Source of the DNA: Sphingomonas sp. SCN 67-18
GTDB lineage: Bacteria; Pseudomonadota; Alphaproteobacteria; Sphingomonadales; Sphingomonadaceae
DNA: 52,762 nt
Assembly: GCF_001724715.1 (NCBI RefSeq)
Contig: NZ_MEFG01000007.1
Coordinates: forward strand, 1-52,762
Reading direction: 5' to 3'
Shown: positions 19,422-29,000 of the stretch, in pieces
How the letters are laid out: each line of letters opens with the position of its first letter
Position numbering within the stretch: the first letter of the stretch is position 1
Notes under the pieces: model-generated
Told to the model about the DNA's origin: nothing
What the model saw: only the letters and a program-made list of their open reading frames with translations
Databases searched by the model: none
Program-made: the position numbers and the translations under genes

Positions 19422-22298
19422 ATGTCACTGTCAGTGGCAATTGCATTGCTGTTGTCGGGCGCGAGCGCCGAAGCCATGGTTCAGAATGCGGAGCCCGGGG
19501 CCAGCCCGGCATCCGCCCAGCCGGCGCAGGACGAAGCCGGCGAAGCGGGGGGCCAGGTCGATATCGTCGTCACCGGCTCGCGCATCGTCACGGACGGCAC
19601 CCGCGCGCCGACGCCGCTGACCGTGGTCAGCTCGGAATCGCTGACCAGCCGCGCGCCGGGCAGCCTGGCGGAAGGGTTGAACCAGCTGCCCATCTTTCAG
19701 GGCGCGATCAACTCGCAGATGACCCAGCTCGTCACCACCAACCGGGTCCGTTCCGGCAACTATATGAACTTGCGCAACCTCGGCCCGCAGCGCGTGCTGG
19801 TGCTGTGGGACGGCTATCGCCTGCCGCCCAGCGGCAATAATGGCGGCGTCGACACCAACATCATCCCGCAGATGCTGATCGAGCGGGTGGAGGTCGTCAC
19901 CGGTGGCGCATCGGCCGTCTATGGGTCGGACGCCGTCTCGGGCGTGGTCAACTATATTCTCGACAAGCGTTTCTCGGGCGTCAAGGCGCTCGCCCAGACG
20001 GGCATCTCCACCTATGGCGACGCCTTCTCCTACAGGCTGGGCGCCGCCGCCGGCACCGCGCTGCTCGACGATCGGCTGCGGCTGCAGCTGAGCGCCGAAT
20101 ATTATTCGAACGACGGCATTCCGCGCCGCAGCGCGCGCCCCGGCGGCGCGGACAGCTGGATAACCGGCGCGCGCGATCCTTCCAGCCTGTCCGGTGCGCT
20201 GGGCACCATCAACAACCCCTATGTCGACTATCCCAATGTGACGGTGACCAATCTGGCGCCCGGCGGCCTCATCATCGCGGGGCCGGCGTCGGTGCTCAAC
20301 CAGCAGTTCCTGCCGACAGGCGCGCTCGGCGCGTTCAACCGGGGCACGCCGATCGGCCGGCCGGGCTTCGGCCAGGGCAGCAACGCGCTGCCCAACTGCC
20401 TTGATTGCACGCTCGTTCCGGAATCGACCACCGGCCAGCTGTTCGGCCGCGCAAGCTATGATTTCGGATCGGACGTCAGCGGCTTCGTCCAGGCCAGCTA
20501 CAACACCGCCACCAACTATGGCGAGAACACCCACATCAGCGTGGGCGACATGTATATCTATGGCGACAACTATTATCTGGCGCAGTCGCTGACCCCCGCC
20601 CAGCTGGCGGATATCGGCACCGGCCGCATCCAGGTCGGCCGCCGGATGCAGGACTGGGATACGCGGGCGAAGCGGCTGGGCGCGATTCCCGCCAAGCAGG
20701 ACATGACCTCGCTCACCATCACCACCGGCCTCGCCGGCGGGCTGTTCGCCGACTGGAAATGGGATGCCGCCTTCACCTACGGCATGACGGACGTGAAGAG
20801 CGTGACCGAGGAAGTGCGCAGCGACCGCTTCTTCGCCGCCATCGACACGGTGGCCGGTCCCGGCGGCGCGCCGGTGTGCCGCGTCACGCTGGTTTCCAGC
20901 CGCTTCTCGGACTGCAAGCCGCTCAACGTGCTCGGCGTCGGCCGGGCCGATCCGGCGGCGGTCCAGTGGGTGCTCGACGATTCGACCTGGCGGACCAAGA
21001 ACCACCTTTATTTCGGCGGCCTCAACTTTACCGGCAGCCTGTTCTCCACCTGGGCCGGGCCGGTTTCGCTGGCCTTCGGCGCTGAATATCGCAAGCAGGA
21101 AATCGTCCAGACCAGCAACAGCGATCCCGCCGTGCCGGTGGATTTCACCGGCCTGCGCGGCACCAATGGCGGCGTCTTCCGCTCCACCAATGTGGGCGTC
21201 GCGGACGGCACCTATAATGTGAAGGAATTCTACGCAGAGACGGTGGTGCCGCTCATCAAGGACGCGCCCTTCACCAACTCGCTGGAACTGAACGCCGCCT
21301 TCCGCCACGCGGATTATTCGACCAGCGGCGGCGTCAACACCTGGAAGATCGGCGCGACCTGGGAACCGGTCGAGGATATCAGCTTCCGCGGCGCCTTCTC
21401 GCGCGACATCCGGGCGCCTTCGCTGTTTGAACTGTTCGCCGGCCAGACCGTGCTGAGCAGCCTCGTCTTCGATCCGGTGACCAACCAGTCGCACAACGTC
21501 TTCGTGCGCGGCGGCGGCAACCTCAACCTCAGGCCGGAAAAGGCGGACACGCTGACGCTGGGTGTGGTGCTGAAGCCCACCTTCGTGCCCGGCTTCTACG
21601 GGTCGATCGACTATTTCGACATCAAGATAAAGGACGCCATCGGCACGCCCGGCGCGGCGCTGCAGATCTTCCAGGCCTGCGCCGTCAACCCGGCCAGCCC
21701 GCTCTGCGACCTGATCAAGCGCGACTCCAACAACATCCCGCTCGAAGTGTCGGGCGTGAACAACAACGTCGCCGAACTCAGCTCCAGGGGCGTCGATTTC
21801 GAATTCGGCTACCGCGCCGATGTCGGCAACGGCCGCCTGACCACCCGCGTGCTGGGCACCCGCCTGCTGTCGTTCAAGCGGCAAGACACGGCGGCCCTCC
21901 CGCTCGTGGAATATGTCGGCACGTCGGATCTGCCGGGGTTGCTGACCTCCACCTTCCCGCTGCCCAAATGGCGGGCCAATCTGGACATCAGCTATTCCAA
22001 CGACAGCTTCACCGTCGGCCTGCAGCAGCGGATGATCGGCGGCTATGTGAAGTCGAAGATCCAATATTATGTCGACAACCATATCGAGCCGGTTTTCTAC
22101 ACCGACATCAATTTCGCCAAGAAACTGTCGATCACCGGCGAGCAGTCGGAAGCCTTCGTGACGGTGAACAACCTGTTCAACCGCAAAGGCCCCTTCTTCC
22201 TCACCGACCAGAATCCCGGCACCCAGCTCCCCACCGCGCGCGCGATATACGACGTCATCGGTCGCTATATCACCGTGGGCGTGCGGACCCGGTTCTAG
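19422..22298 (+). CDS. TonB-dependent outer-membrane receptor (module A)
   Basis: The 958-residue receptor has a short export signal ending ASAEA that lacks the usual Lys/Arg, a TonB-box-like VDIVVTGSRIV, a plug (about 50-190, with PLTVVSSESL, NLRNLGPQRVLVLWDGYRLP, IERVEVVTGGASAVYGSDAVSGVVNYIL) and a long barrel ending in Phe. A CxxC (CLDC) and a Cys pair (ACAVNPASPLC) lie in predicted surface loops. It would import a large or scarce substrate with TonB energy. ATG 19422 follows CAGGGAGAAAGA and is 68 bp after the propeller-cytochrome gene. Receptors at 26079 and 31650 are close paralogues. Confidence 0.93.
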   Translation: MSLSVAIALLLSGASAEAMVQNAEPGASPASAQPAQDEAGEAGGQVDIVVTGSRIVTDGTRAPTPLTVVSSESLTSRAPGSLAEGLNQLPIFQGAINSQMTQLVTTNRVRSGNYMNLRNLGPQRVLVLWDGYRLPPSGNNGGVDTNIIPQMLIERVEVVTGGASAVYGSDAVSGVVNYILDKRFSGVKALAQTGISTYGDAFSYRLGAAAGTALLDDRLRLQLSAEYYSNDGIPRRSARPGGADSWITGARDPSSLSGALGTINNPYVDYPNVTVTNLAPGGLIIAGPASVLNQQFLPTGALGAFNRGTPIGRPGFGQGSNALPNCLDCTLVPESTTGQLFGRASYDFGSDVSGFVQASYNTATNYGENTHISVGDMYIYGDNYYLAQSLTPAQLADIGTGRIQVGRRMQDWDTRAKRLGAIPAKQDMTSLTITTGLAGGLFADWKWDAAFTYGMTDVKSVTEEVRSDRFFAAIDTVAGPGGAPVCRVTLVSSRFSDCKPLNVLGVGRADPAAVQWVLDDSTWRTKNHLYFGGLNFTGSLFSTWAGPVSLAFGAEYRKQEIVQTSNSDPAVPVDFTGLRGTNGGVFRSTNVGVADGTYNVKEFYAETVVPLIKDAPFTNSLELNAAFRHADYSTSGGVNTWKIGATWEPVEDISFRGAFSRDIRAPSLFELFAGQTVLSSLVFDPVTNQSHNVFVRGGGNLNLRPEKADTLTLGVVLKPTFVPGFYGSIDYFDIKIKDAIGTPGAALQIFQACAVNPASPLCDLIKRDSNNIPLEVSGVNNNVAELSSRGVDFEFGYRADVGNGRLTTRVLGTRLLSFKRQDTAALPLVEYVGTSDLPGLLTSTFPLPKWRANLDISYSNDSFTVGLQQRMIGGYVKSKIQYYVDNHIEPVFYTDINFAKKLSITGEQSEAFVTVNNLFNRKGPFFLTDQNPGTQLPTARAIYDVIGRYITVGVRTRF

Positions 22299-22311
22299 AC
22301 CCTGGCGGGGG

Positions 22312-22363
22312 CGCTGCGGCCGGCCTGTCGCCGCTCGGGGAGAGCGGCGGGCCGGTCGCAGCG
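22312..22363 (+). promoter_or_regulatory. Long RNA hairpin between receptor and DUF1080 genes
   Basis: A 22-bp imperfect stem can form: 22312-22325 pairs with 22350-22363 (one G-U pair), then a three-base bulge, then eight perfect pairs (22329-22336 with 22342-22349) around a GGGGA loop. There is no T tract, so it is less likely a simple terminator than an mRNA stability or attenuation element that sets the ratio of receptor to the downstream lipoprotein. It starts 14 bases after the receptor stop. Confidence 0.6.
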
Positions 22364-22414
22364 TTGGCCAGGCGGGGCATGTGTAGCGGACGCAAGAAAG
22401 AGAAAGGGACGCGC

Positions 22415-23287
22415 ATGATCCGGGATGCGTCTTCAGCGGATCGGTCCGCTTTTCCGGCGGCAGGGCCGCGGCGCTGGCGGGGGCTGGCGGTCGCGGTTGC
22501 GGCCGGCCTGTCGCTGGCCGGATGCGCCGCCGCCCAGTCCCGCCCCGCCGCGGCGGGGGACGGCTTCATATCCCTGTTCGACGGCAAGACGCTGGACGGC
22601 TGGCGGGGCGATCCGGCGCTATGGTCCGTGCGGGACGGGGCGATCACCGGCCACGCCCCCACCCGCCTGCCGCAGAGCGCCTTCCTGATCCGCGACGGCA
22701 GCTACCGGGATTTCGAGCTCCATTTCAAATATCGCATGACCGAGATCGGCAATTCCGGTTTCCAGTTCCGCAGCTGGGTGAAGGACGAGGCGACGTTCAG
22801 CGTCGGCGGCCCGCAGGCCAATGTCGTGCCCGCGCACCAGCATGTGCGGTTCGGCATGATCTTCGAGACGCTGGGGCGGCTGGAGGTCGCGCTGCTCTCC
22901 GAAAATGTCGAGATTTCCAGCGTCGACGGCAAGATGGTGCGCGCCGTCAAGGGCTCGGTCAATCCGGTCGACACGCTGCTCGCAACCTATCGCCCCGCGC
23001 CCGGATGGAATGATTATGTGGTGATCGCCTATGGCAACCGCGTCATCCACGTCATCAACGGCCATGTCGCGCTCGATGCGGTGGACAATTCGCCGCAGGC
23101 CGCGCGCGAGGGCGTGTTCGCGGTGCAGATCGACCACCAGAACGTGCCGACGACGATCCAGTTCAAGGACATCGCCGTCAAGCGGCTGACCGCGCCGCCG
23201 GACATAACCGGCCGGTTCATCACCAGGCCCGGTCCGCCGGAAACCGGCCCGGCCATCCCGCCGCGCCCCCAGCCGCCCGCCAACTGA
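22415..23287 (+). CDS. DUF1080 lipoprotein, 3-keto-disaccharide hydrolase family
   Basis: The 290-residue protein has a twin-Arg-containing signal (PRRWRGLAVAVAAGLSLAGC) ending in a lipobox LAGC, so it is likely anchored to a membrane. The DUF1080 domain (PF06439, jelly-roll fold) fills the rest: FISLFDGKTLDGWRGD, WSVRDGAITGH, FELHFKYRMTEIGNSGFQFRS and IQFKDIAVKRL. Known members act on 3-keto-glycosides (hydrolysis or elimination). ATG 22415 follows AGAAAGGGAC; the frame upstream is open only by chance overlap with the receptor end. The next DUF1080 gene starts 10 bp after its stop, so the two are cotranscribed. Confidence 0.85.
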   Translation: MIRDASSADRSAFPAAGPRRWRGLAVAVAAGLSLAGCAAAQSRPAAAGDGFISLFDGKTLDGWRGDPALWSVRDGAITGHAPTRLPQSAFLIRDGSYRDFELHFKYRMTEIGNSGFQFRSWVKDEATFSVGGPQANVVPAHQHVRFGMIFETLGRLEVALLSENVEISSVDGKMVRAVKGSVNPVDTLLATYRPAPGWNDYVVIAYGNRVIHVINGHVALDAVDNSPQAAREGVFAVQIDHQNVPTTIQFKDIAVKRLTAPPDITGRFITRPGPPETGPAIPPRPQPPAN

Positions 23288-23297
23288 GGAAGCCTTG

Positions 23298-24230
23298 ATG
23301 CATATCGATATACTGAAAAACCGGATGCTCCCGCTGGCCGCGCTCTGCGCGCTGTGCGCGGCGGGCCATGCCCATGCGCAGGGCGCGGCAAAGACGGTGG
23401 GGCAGACCGTCCCGCCCGGCTTCACCGCGCTGTTCGACGGCTATTCGCTGAACGGCTGGCGGGGCGACGAACGCTGGTGGTCGGTGGTCGACGGGACGAT
23501 CACCGCGCGGACGGACACGAAATTGTCGTCCAATACCTTCCTCTATTACGACCGCCCCTATGCCGATTTCGAGCTGCGCTACAAATATCGCTGGCGCACG
23601 CCCAAGGGCAATTCCGGCGTGCAGATCCGCAGTCATGTGCTGCCGGGCAGCCATGCGATGACCGGCTATCAGGTCAACATCGTCCCCCACCTCGCCGTCA
23701 GGGGCATGGCCGACAACACGCCGGGGCAGGTGGTGTACAACATCGAACGCTTCAACATGCTGTACAATGAAAAGGGTGATCGCCAGGAAATGGTCCTCCT
23801 CGGCCAGCGCGCGACGATTTCGCGCGGCGCGGCGACGGCGGGCGGGACGGGCCGTGTGATCCGCACGGTCGCTGAACTGGTCAACGATCCGCAGGCGATT
23901 GTCGACGCGGTGAAGAACGGCCCGGAATGGACCGAGGTGACGGTGATCGCCTATGGCAACCGCATCGTCTCGGCGGTCAACGGCATGCTGGCGTTCGACG
24001 CCATCGATGACGACCCGGTGGGCAAGAGCGACGGGCTGATCGGGATCCAGCTCCACAGCACGGCGGGAACCTGGTTCGAGCTGAAGGACATCGTCATCAA
24101 GCCGCTGATCGACAAACCCGATCTCGCCGGGCGTTTCAAGACCAGCCCGCGCCCAGCACCCGAACCGCGCGTGACCTACAAGGATTCGACGCGCGCCGGG
24201 TTGAGCGACGTGGCGCTGCCGGCGGAATAA
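23298..24230 (+). CDS. Exported DUF1080 protein, second of module A
   Basis: The 310-residue protein has a Sec signal (LPLAALCALCAAGHAHAQG) with no lipobox, so it should be soluble in the periplasm. Its DUF1080 domain reads FTALFDGYSLNGWRGDERWWSV, FELRYKYRWRTPKGNSGVQIRS and WFELKDIVIKPL. It differs strongly from its neighbour at 22415, in particular in the middle (an inserted YNIERFNMLYNEKGDRQEM section that also occurs in the protein at 34718), so it is the closer partner of that module B protein. ATG 23298 has GAGGA nine bases upstream. A 15-bp hairpin follows its stop. Confidence 0.85.
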   Translation: MHIDILKNRMLPLAALCALCAAGHAHAQGAAKTVGQTVPPGFTALFDGYSLNGWRGDERWWSVVDGTITARTDTKLSSNTFLYYDRPYADFELRYKYRWRTPKGNSGVQIRSHVLPGSHAMTGYQVNIVPHLAVRGMADNTPGQVVYNIERFNMLYNEKGDRQEMVLLGQRATISRGAATAGGTGRVIRTVAELVNDPQAIVDAVKNGPEWTEVTVIAYGNRIVSAVNGMLAFDAIDDDPVGKSDGLIGIQLHSTAGTWFELKDIVIKPLIDKPDLAGRFKTSPRPAPEPRVTYKDSTRAGLSDVALPAE

Positions 24231-24239
24231 GCACGCGCA

Positions 24240-24283
24240 GGCAGGGGATCGGGCGCGCGGCCGCCTTTGCCCGATCCCCTGCC
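24240..24283 (+). terminator. Perfect 15-bp hairpin after module A
   Basis: GGCAGGGGATCGGGC (24240-24254) and its exact reverse complement (24269-24283) flank a 14-base loop, ten bases after the DUF1080 stop. The stem is very stable. There is no T run, so termination may need Rho or the hairpin may protect the 3' end of the module A transcript. Confidence 0.65.
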
Positions 24284-24413
24284 GGGCGACGGCCGGGCAG
24301 GCGCGCGCCATGCGCCGCCGTTGGTCCGTTGTTTCCGAAACTTGATGGTGGCACGTCTAGACGGGCAGCAATGGTGCGCTCATCGGACGGGCTGGATGCG
24401 GCAGCAGGTTGAT

Positions 24414-24953
24414 ATGGACGAGTCAGACGACAGGCCGCTGGGGGACGAGGAGTCCCGTGCGCGCCAGGTCGCCCGTCTTTTCCACGAGCATAATGCGGCG
24501 CTGTTGCGCTTCCTGCGCCTCCGGGTGAAATCCGACCAGGAAGCCCGCGATATCGCGCAGGAAACCTATTTGCGGATGCTGCAGATCGACGCGCAGGACG
24601 CCATCGTCTTCATGCGCGCCTATCTGTTCAAGATCGCCAATAATCTGGCCAATGACCGGCTGCGCAAGGTCCAGGTCCGCGCCTGCTGCCACAGCGACCC
24701 GATGTTCGACATGGGGATGGACGAACTCGGCCCGGACCGGCATGTCGCGGCCCGGCAAGAGCTGACGATCATCCAGCAGGCGCTTGACGAGCTTCCCCCG
24801 GGCGTCCGCACGGCCTTTTTGCTGCGCAGGATAGACGGGCTTTCCACGGTGGAAATCGGGCGGCACCTCGGCATGACAGAGCGGAGCGCCCATAATTATG
24901 TAGTCAAGGCGATGGTGCATTGCCGGAAGCGACTGGACGAGGCGGAGTTTTAG
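24414..24953 (+). CDS. FecI-type ECF sigma factor
   Basis: The 179-residue protein has sigma region 2 (LFHEHNAALLRFLRLRVKSDQEARDIAQETYLRM) and region 4 (LDELPPGVRTAFLLRRIDGLSTVEIGRHLGMTERSAHNYVVKAM), with no extra domains. It is typical of the FecI group that is held by a membrane FecR and released on a signal from an outer-membrane receptor. ATG 24414 is chosen; Met codons upstream (24396) are possible. One base separates its stop from fecR. The target promoters are probably the receptor at 26079 and perhaps the two flanking modules (inference). Confidence 0.92.
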   Translation: MDESDDRPLGDEESRARQVARLFHEHNAALLRFLRLRVKSDQEARDIAQETYLRMLQIDAQDAIVFMRAYLFKIANNLANDRLRKVQVRACCHSDPMFDMGMDELGPDRHVAARQELTIIQQALDELPPGVRTAFLLRRIDGLSTVEIGRHLGMTERSAHNYVVKAMVHCRKRLDEAEF

Positions 24954-24954
24954 T

Positions 24955-25980
24955 ATGACTGTTCGTTCGCTTGTCTATAGCGGCGATGCGCGCCAGGACG
25001 CTGCGGCCAATTGGGTCTTGCGGCTGGAGGGCGCTGACGTGTCTGAAGCGGTGGTCGCCGAATGGCTGGCCTGGTGCGATGCGGATGCGCGCAACCGCGC
25101 GGCGTTCGACCGCATGGCGGCGATGTGGGATGCGGGCGGGGCGCTTGAAAGGCCGGAGGAGGGCCGCGAGGCGCCCGTCGCCGCTGCGCCGGCATCCTGG
25201 CGCGGGATGGCCGGGCGGCGGCCGATGATGGCGATCGCCGCGAGCATCGCGTTGTTGGTGGTGGCCGGATCGGCCTTTTTCATCCGCCATGCCTACGCGC
25301 CGCATTCCGCCGAGATAAGGTTCGCCCGCTTCGAAACCCCGGTGGGCGTCACCCAGGCGGCGACGCTCAGCGACGGATCGAAGATCGAGCTGGGCGGGCG
25401 CACCGCCTTGACCGTGCGCTATTCCGACGATGCGCGGATGATCGCCGCCGAACAGGGCGAGGCCTATTTTCAGGTCGCCAAGAATCGCGAACGCCCCTTT
25501 GTGGTGCAGGCGGGGCCGGTGACGGCGATTGCGGTGGGCACCGCCTTTTCGGTCGAGCGCGCCGGCGACACGGTGGTGGTGAGCGTCACCGAGGGGATCG
25601 TGGAGGTGCAGACCAACCCGAGCGTGCAGCGCAGGGGGGCGACCGCCGCGCCGATCGTACTGCGCGCCGTGGCCGGGAGCCGGGTGCGCTTCGACAGGGG
25701 CGAGCTGGTCCAGGCGGCCGAGCCGCATGCCGCGATAGGGCCATGGAAGGCGGGCAACCTCGAATTCCGCGATGAGCCGCTGCGGCTGATCGTGGCGCGG
25801 ATCAACCGTTATTCCGACATCCAGCTGGAGATCAGCGATCCTTCCATTTCCGACCTGCGGGTGACGACGACGATCGACCGGCAGCATATCGGAAGCTGGC
25901 TCAAGGGGATCGAGATGGTCCTGCCCATTCGGGTATCGCGGCCGGACGACAAGAGTGCTGTAATCTCCCCGGCGGCATGA
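24955..25980 (+). CDS. FecR-type anti-sigma factor
   Basis: The 341-residue protein has the cytoplasmic FecR N-terminus (ANWVLRLEGADVSEAVVAEWLAWCDADARNRAAFDRM), one transmembrane helix (about residues 90-110), and a periplasmic FecR domain (TPVGVTQAATLSDGSKIELGGRT, EAYFQVAKNRERPFVVQAG, GTAFSVERAGDTVVVSVTEGIVEV) followed by a C-terminal DUF4974-like section (RLIVARINRYSDIQLEI) that contacts the receptor's STN domain in the Fec paradigm. It is translated directly behind the sigma factor. Confidence 0.93.
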   Translation: MTVRSLVYSGDARQDAAANWVLRLEGADVSEAVVAEWLAWCDADARNRAAFDRMAAMWDAGGALERPEEGREAPVAAAPASWRGMAGRRPMMAIAASIALLVVAGSAFFIRHAYAPHSAEIRFARFETPVGVTQAATLSDGSKIELGGRTALTVRYSDDARMIAAEQGEAYFQVAKNRERPFVVQAGPVTAIAVGTAFSVERAGDTVVVSVTEGIVEVQTNPSVQRRGATAAPIVLRAVAGSRVRFDRGELVQAAEPHAAIGPWKAGNLEFRDEPLRLIVARINRYSDIQLEISDPSISDLRVTTTIDRQHIGSWLKGIEMVLPIRVSRPDDKSAVISPAA

Positions 25981-26078
25981 GATAAGCGGCGGAAAGAAGA
26001 TTTTCCGGAGGTGGCGGCTCGGCCGCATTGGAGCGAGAAATATAAGATTCCGCTGAGGGAGAGGGGCCTGAGGCGAAA

Positions 26079-29000
26079 GTGAGAGGGCATAATCTCGTTG
26101 TTGCGTGCGGCATGGCTGCGGCCTTTCCGGTGCCTGCGGCTGCGCAGTCCCTGGAGGAGGTGCGGTCGTTCAGCATCGCGTCCCAATCCATTGCCGACGC
26201 CCTTATCCTGTTCTCACGCCAGTCCGGCGTTCAGATCATTTCCGCCAGCACCGGCCGGCAGCGTTCTTCCGCGGTCAAGGGCAAGTTCCCGGCGCGCAAG
26301 GCGATCAGCCTGATCCTTGACGGGACCGGACTCAAATGGAAGCGGGTGGACGATCATTCGATCATCGTCGGGCCGAAAAGCCATGCCGCGCCTGGCGCTG
26401 CCGATCAGCCCGCGCACCCGGGCGATCTGAAATTCGGTGGGCATATAGCGAGCATCGCCGTGCCGCCGTCAGACATTGTCGTCACGGGCTCCCGCATCGT
26501 GGGGGAAGGGACGCCGCCGACGCCGTCCATGGCCGTCTCGACGGATATGCTGGCCGCCCACGCCCCCGGCAGCATCGCGGAGGGGCTGTACCAGCTGCCG
26601 GTGTTCCAGGGATCGATCAGCGCCCAGCAGACGCAGCTCGTCACCACCAACCGGGTCCGATCCGGCAATTACCTCAACCTGCGCAATCTGGGGCCGCAGC
26701 GTCTGCTGGTGCTTCAGGACGGCTACAGGCTGCCGCCCAGCGGCAATAATGGCGGCGTCGACACCAACATCATTCCCCAGATGCTGGTCGAGCGGGTGGA
26801 GGTGGTGACGGGCGGCGCGTCTGCGGTCTATGGGTCGGACGCCGTATCGGGGGTGGTCAATTATATCCTCGACAAGCGTTTCACCGGCCTGAAGACGCTC
26901 GCCCAGGCGGGCTATTCCACATATGGCGACGCCTTCTCCTACCGGCTGGGGGCCGCCGGCGGCGTCGCGCTGGCCGAAGGCAGGCTGAGGATCCAGGCGA
27001 GCGCGGAATATTATTCGAATGACGGCATTCCGCGGCGGAGCGCCCGGCCGGGCGGCGCGGACCTGTGGGTCACCGGCGCGTTCGACCCCACGTTGCAGGC
27101 CGGGCCCTTCGGCACCGCCGACAATCCTTATGTCGATTATCGCAACGTCACGCAGACCAGCTTTTCCCCGGGCGGGCTGATCGTCTCTGGCCCTTCCGGG
27201 CTGATCAACCAGCAATTCCTGCCCAACGGGACGCTGGCGCCGTTCAATCCCGGCGCCTCGATCGGCAGGCCGGGCTATGGGCAGGGCGGCGACGGCCCGG
27301 ACGGCTGCGTCGATTGCACCTATGTGCCCAGGACGACGACCGGACAGATTTTCGGCCGGGCCAGCATGGATTTCGGCGACGGGATCGAGTGGTTCGGCCA
27401 GCTCAGCTTCAACACCGCGACCAATGCGGCGGAAAATGTGAACCTGTTCAGCGGGGAGGTCGAGGTCTTCGCCGACAACCCCTATCTCAGGCAGCAGCTG
27501 ACCCCCGCCCAGCTGGACGCGATGGGCGGCGGCAGCGTCACGCTGCGCCGTTATTTCCGGGAATGGGATTCCCGCGCTTCGCGGTTAGGCGCCATTCCCA
27601 GCAAGCAGTCGATGCGGTCCATTACCGTGATGACCGGGCTTTCCGGCCGGCTGTTCGGAGACTGGAAGTGGGAAACGATCTTCACCTACGGCCTCACCGA
27701 CCTGCGCAGCCGGACGCAGGAAATACGCGGGGACCGTTTTCTGGCGGCGGTGGACAGCGCCGCCGGGCCGGACGGCAGCCCGGTATGCCGGGTGACGCTG
27801 GTCGCGCCGGATCGGTTTCGCGATTGCAGGCCGCTCAATATCTTCGGGGTCGGGCGGGCGGATCCCGGCGCGGTGCAGTGGGTGCTGGATGAATCGCGCT
27901 GGCGGACGAGGAATTCGCTCAGCCTGGGCGGCTTGAACATCTCAGGCTCTCTCCTTTCGGTTCCCGCCGGGCCGGTGTGGTTCGTGCTGGGCGGCGAGAT
28001 ACGCAGGCAGCATATCTCGCAGACCAGCAACAGCGACCCTGCCGTGCCGGTGGATTTCACCGGCATACGCGGCGGCAATGGTGGCGTGTTCAGGAGCACC
28101 AATGTGGGCGTGGCGGACGGCGCCTACACGATCAGGGAAATCTATGCCGAGACGACCGTGCCGTTGCTGAAGGGCGTTCCCTTCGCCGATTCCCTGGAGG
28201 TGAACGGCGCGTACCGATACACCCATTATTCCACCAGCGGCAGCGTCGAGACATTCAAGCTGGGCGCCGCCTGGCAGCCGATACCGGATATCAGCTTTCG
28301 CGGCGCCTATTCGCGCGACGTGCGGGCGCCGTCGCTGTTCGAACTGTTCGCCGGGCAGACCCTGCTGCAGAACCCGGTGTTCGATTCCGTCACCAACATG
28401 ACGCATATCGTGCTCAACCGCGGCGGCGGGGACCCCAATCTGACGCCGGAGAGGGCGGGCACCATCACCCTTGGCGCGGCCCTGCGCCCACGATCGCTGC
28501 CGGGGCTGACGGGCTCGCTCTATTATTTCGACATCAAGATCAAGAACGCCATCGCGACGCCGGGAAACACGTTCCAGATCTTCGTCGCCTGCGCGGCCAA
28601 CCCCGCCAATCCGCTGTGCAACCTCATCAAGCGGGACAGCAGCGGCAAGCCGGTGGAGGTGCTGGGGATCAGCCAGAATCTATCCGGCCTCAGCATCAAG
28701 GGCATCGACGCCGATTTCCGCTATTCCGCGAAGCTGGGCAAAGGGCGGCTGACCGGCAGGCTGGTGGCAACCTATCTGATGTCGTACCGGCGCAAGGACG
28801 GCAGCGATGTCGCGTCCGTCGAATATGCGGGCACGGCCGACCTGCCCGGCTTCCTTGCCTCCACCTACCCCTTGCCGCGGCTGCGCGGGAATATCGACCT
28901 GTCCTATTCCAGCCGGCATTTCACGATCGGCCTTCAGGAAAGGATGATCGGCGCCTACGCGAAATCGCACATCCAGCATTATCTGGACAATCGCGTGGAG

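Noticed and set aside
19431-22082. Open frame of 883 codons antisense to the module A receptor
   Set aside because: The sense strand carries a complete receptor with plug and barrel motifs; the antisense product is Arg/Ala/Gly-rich without domains.
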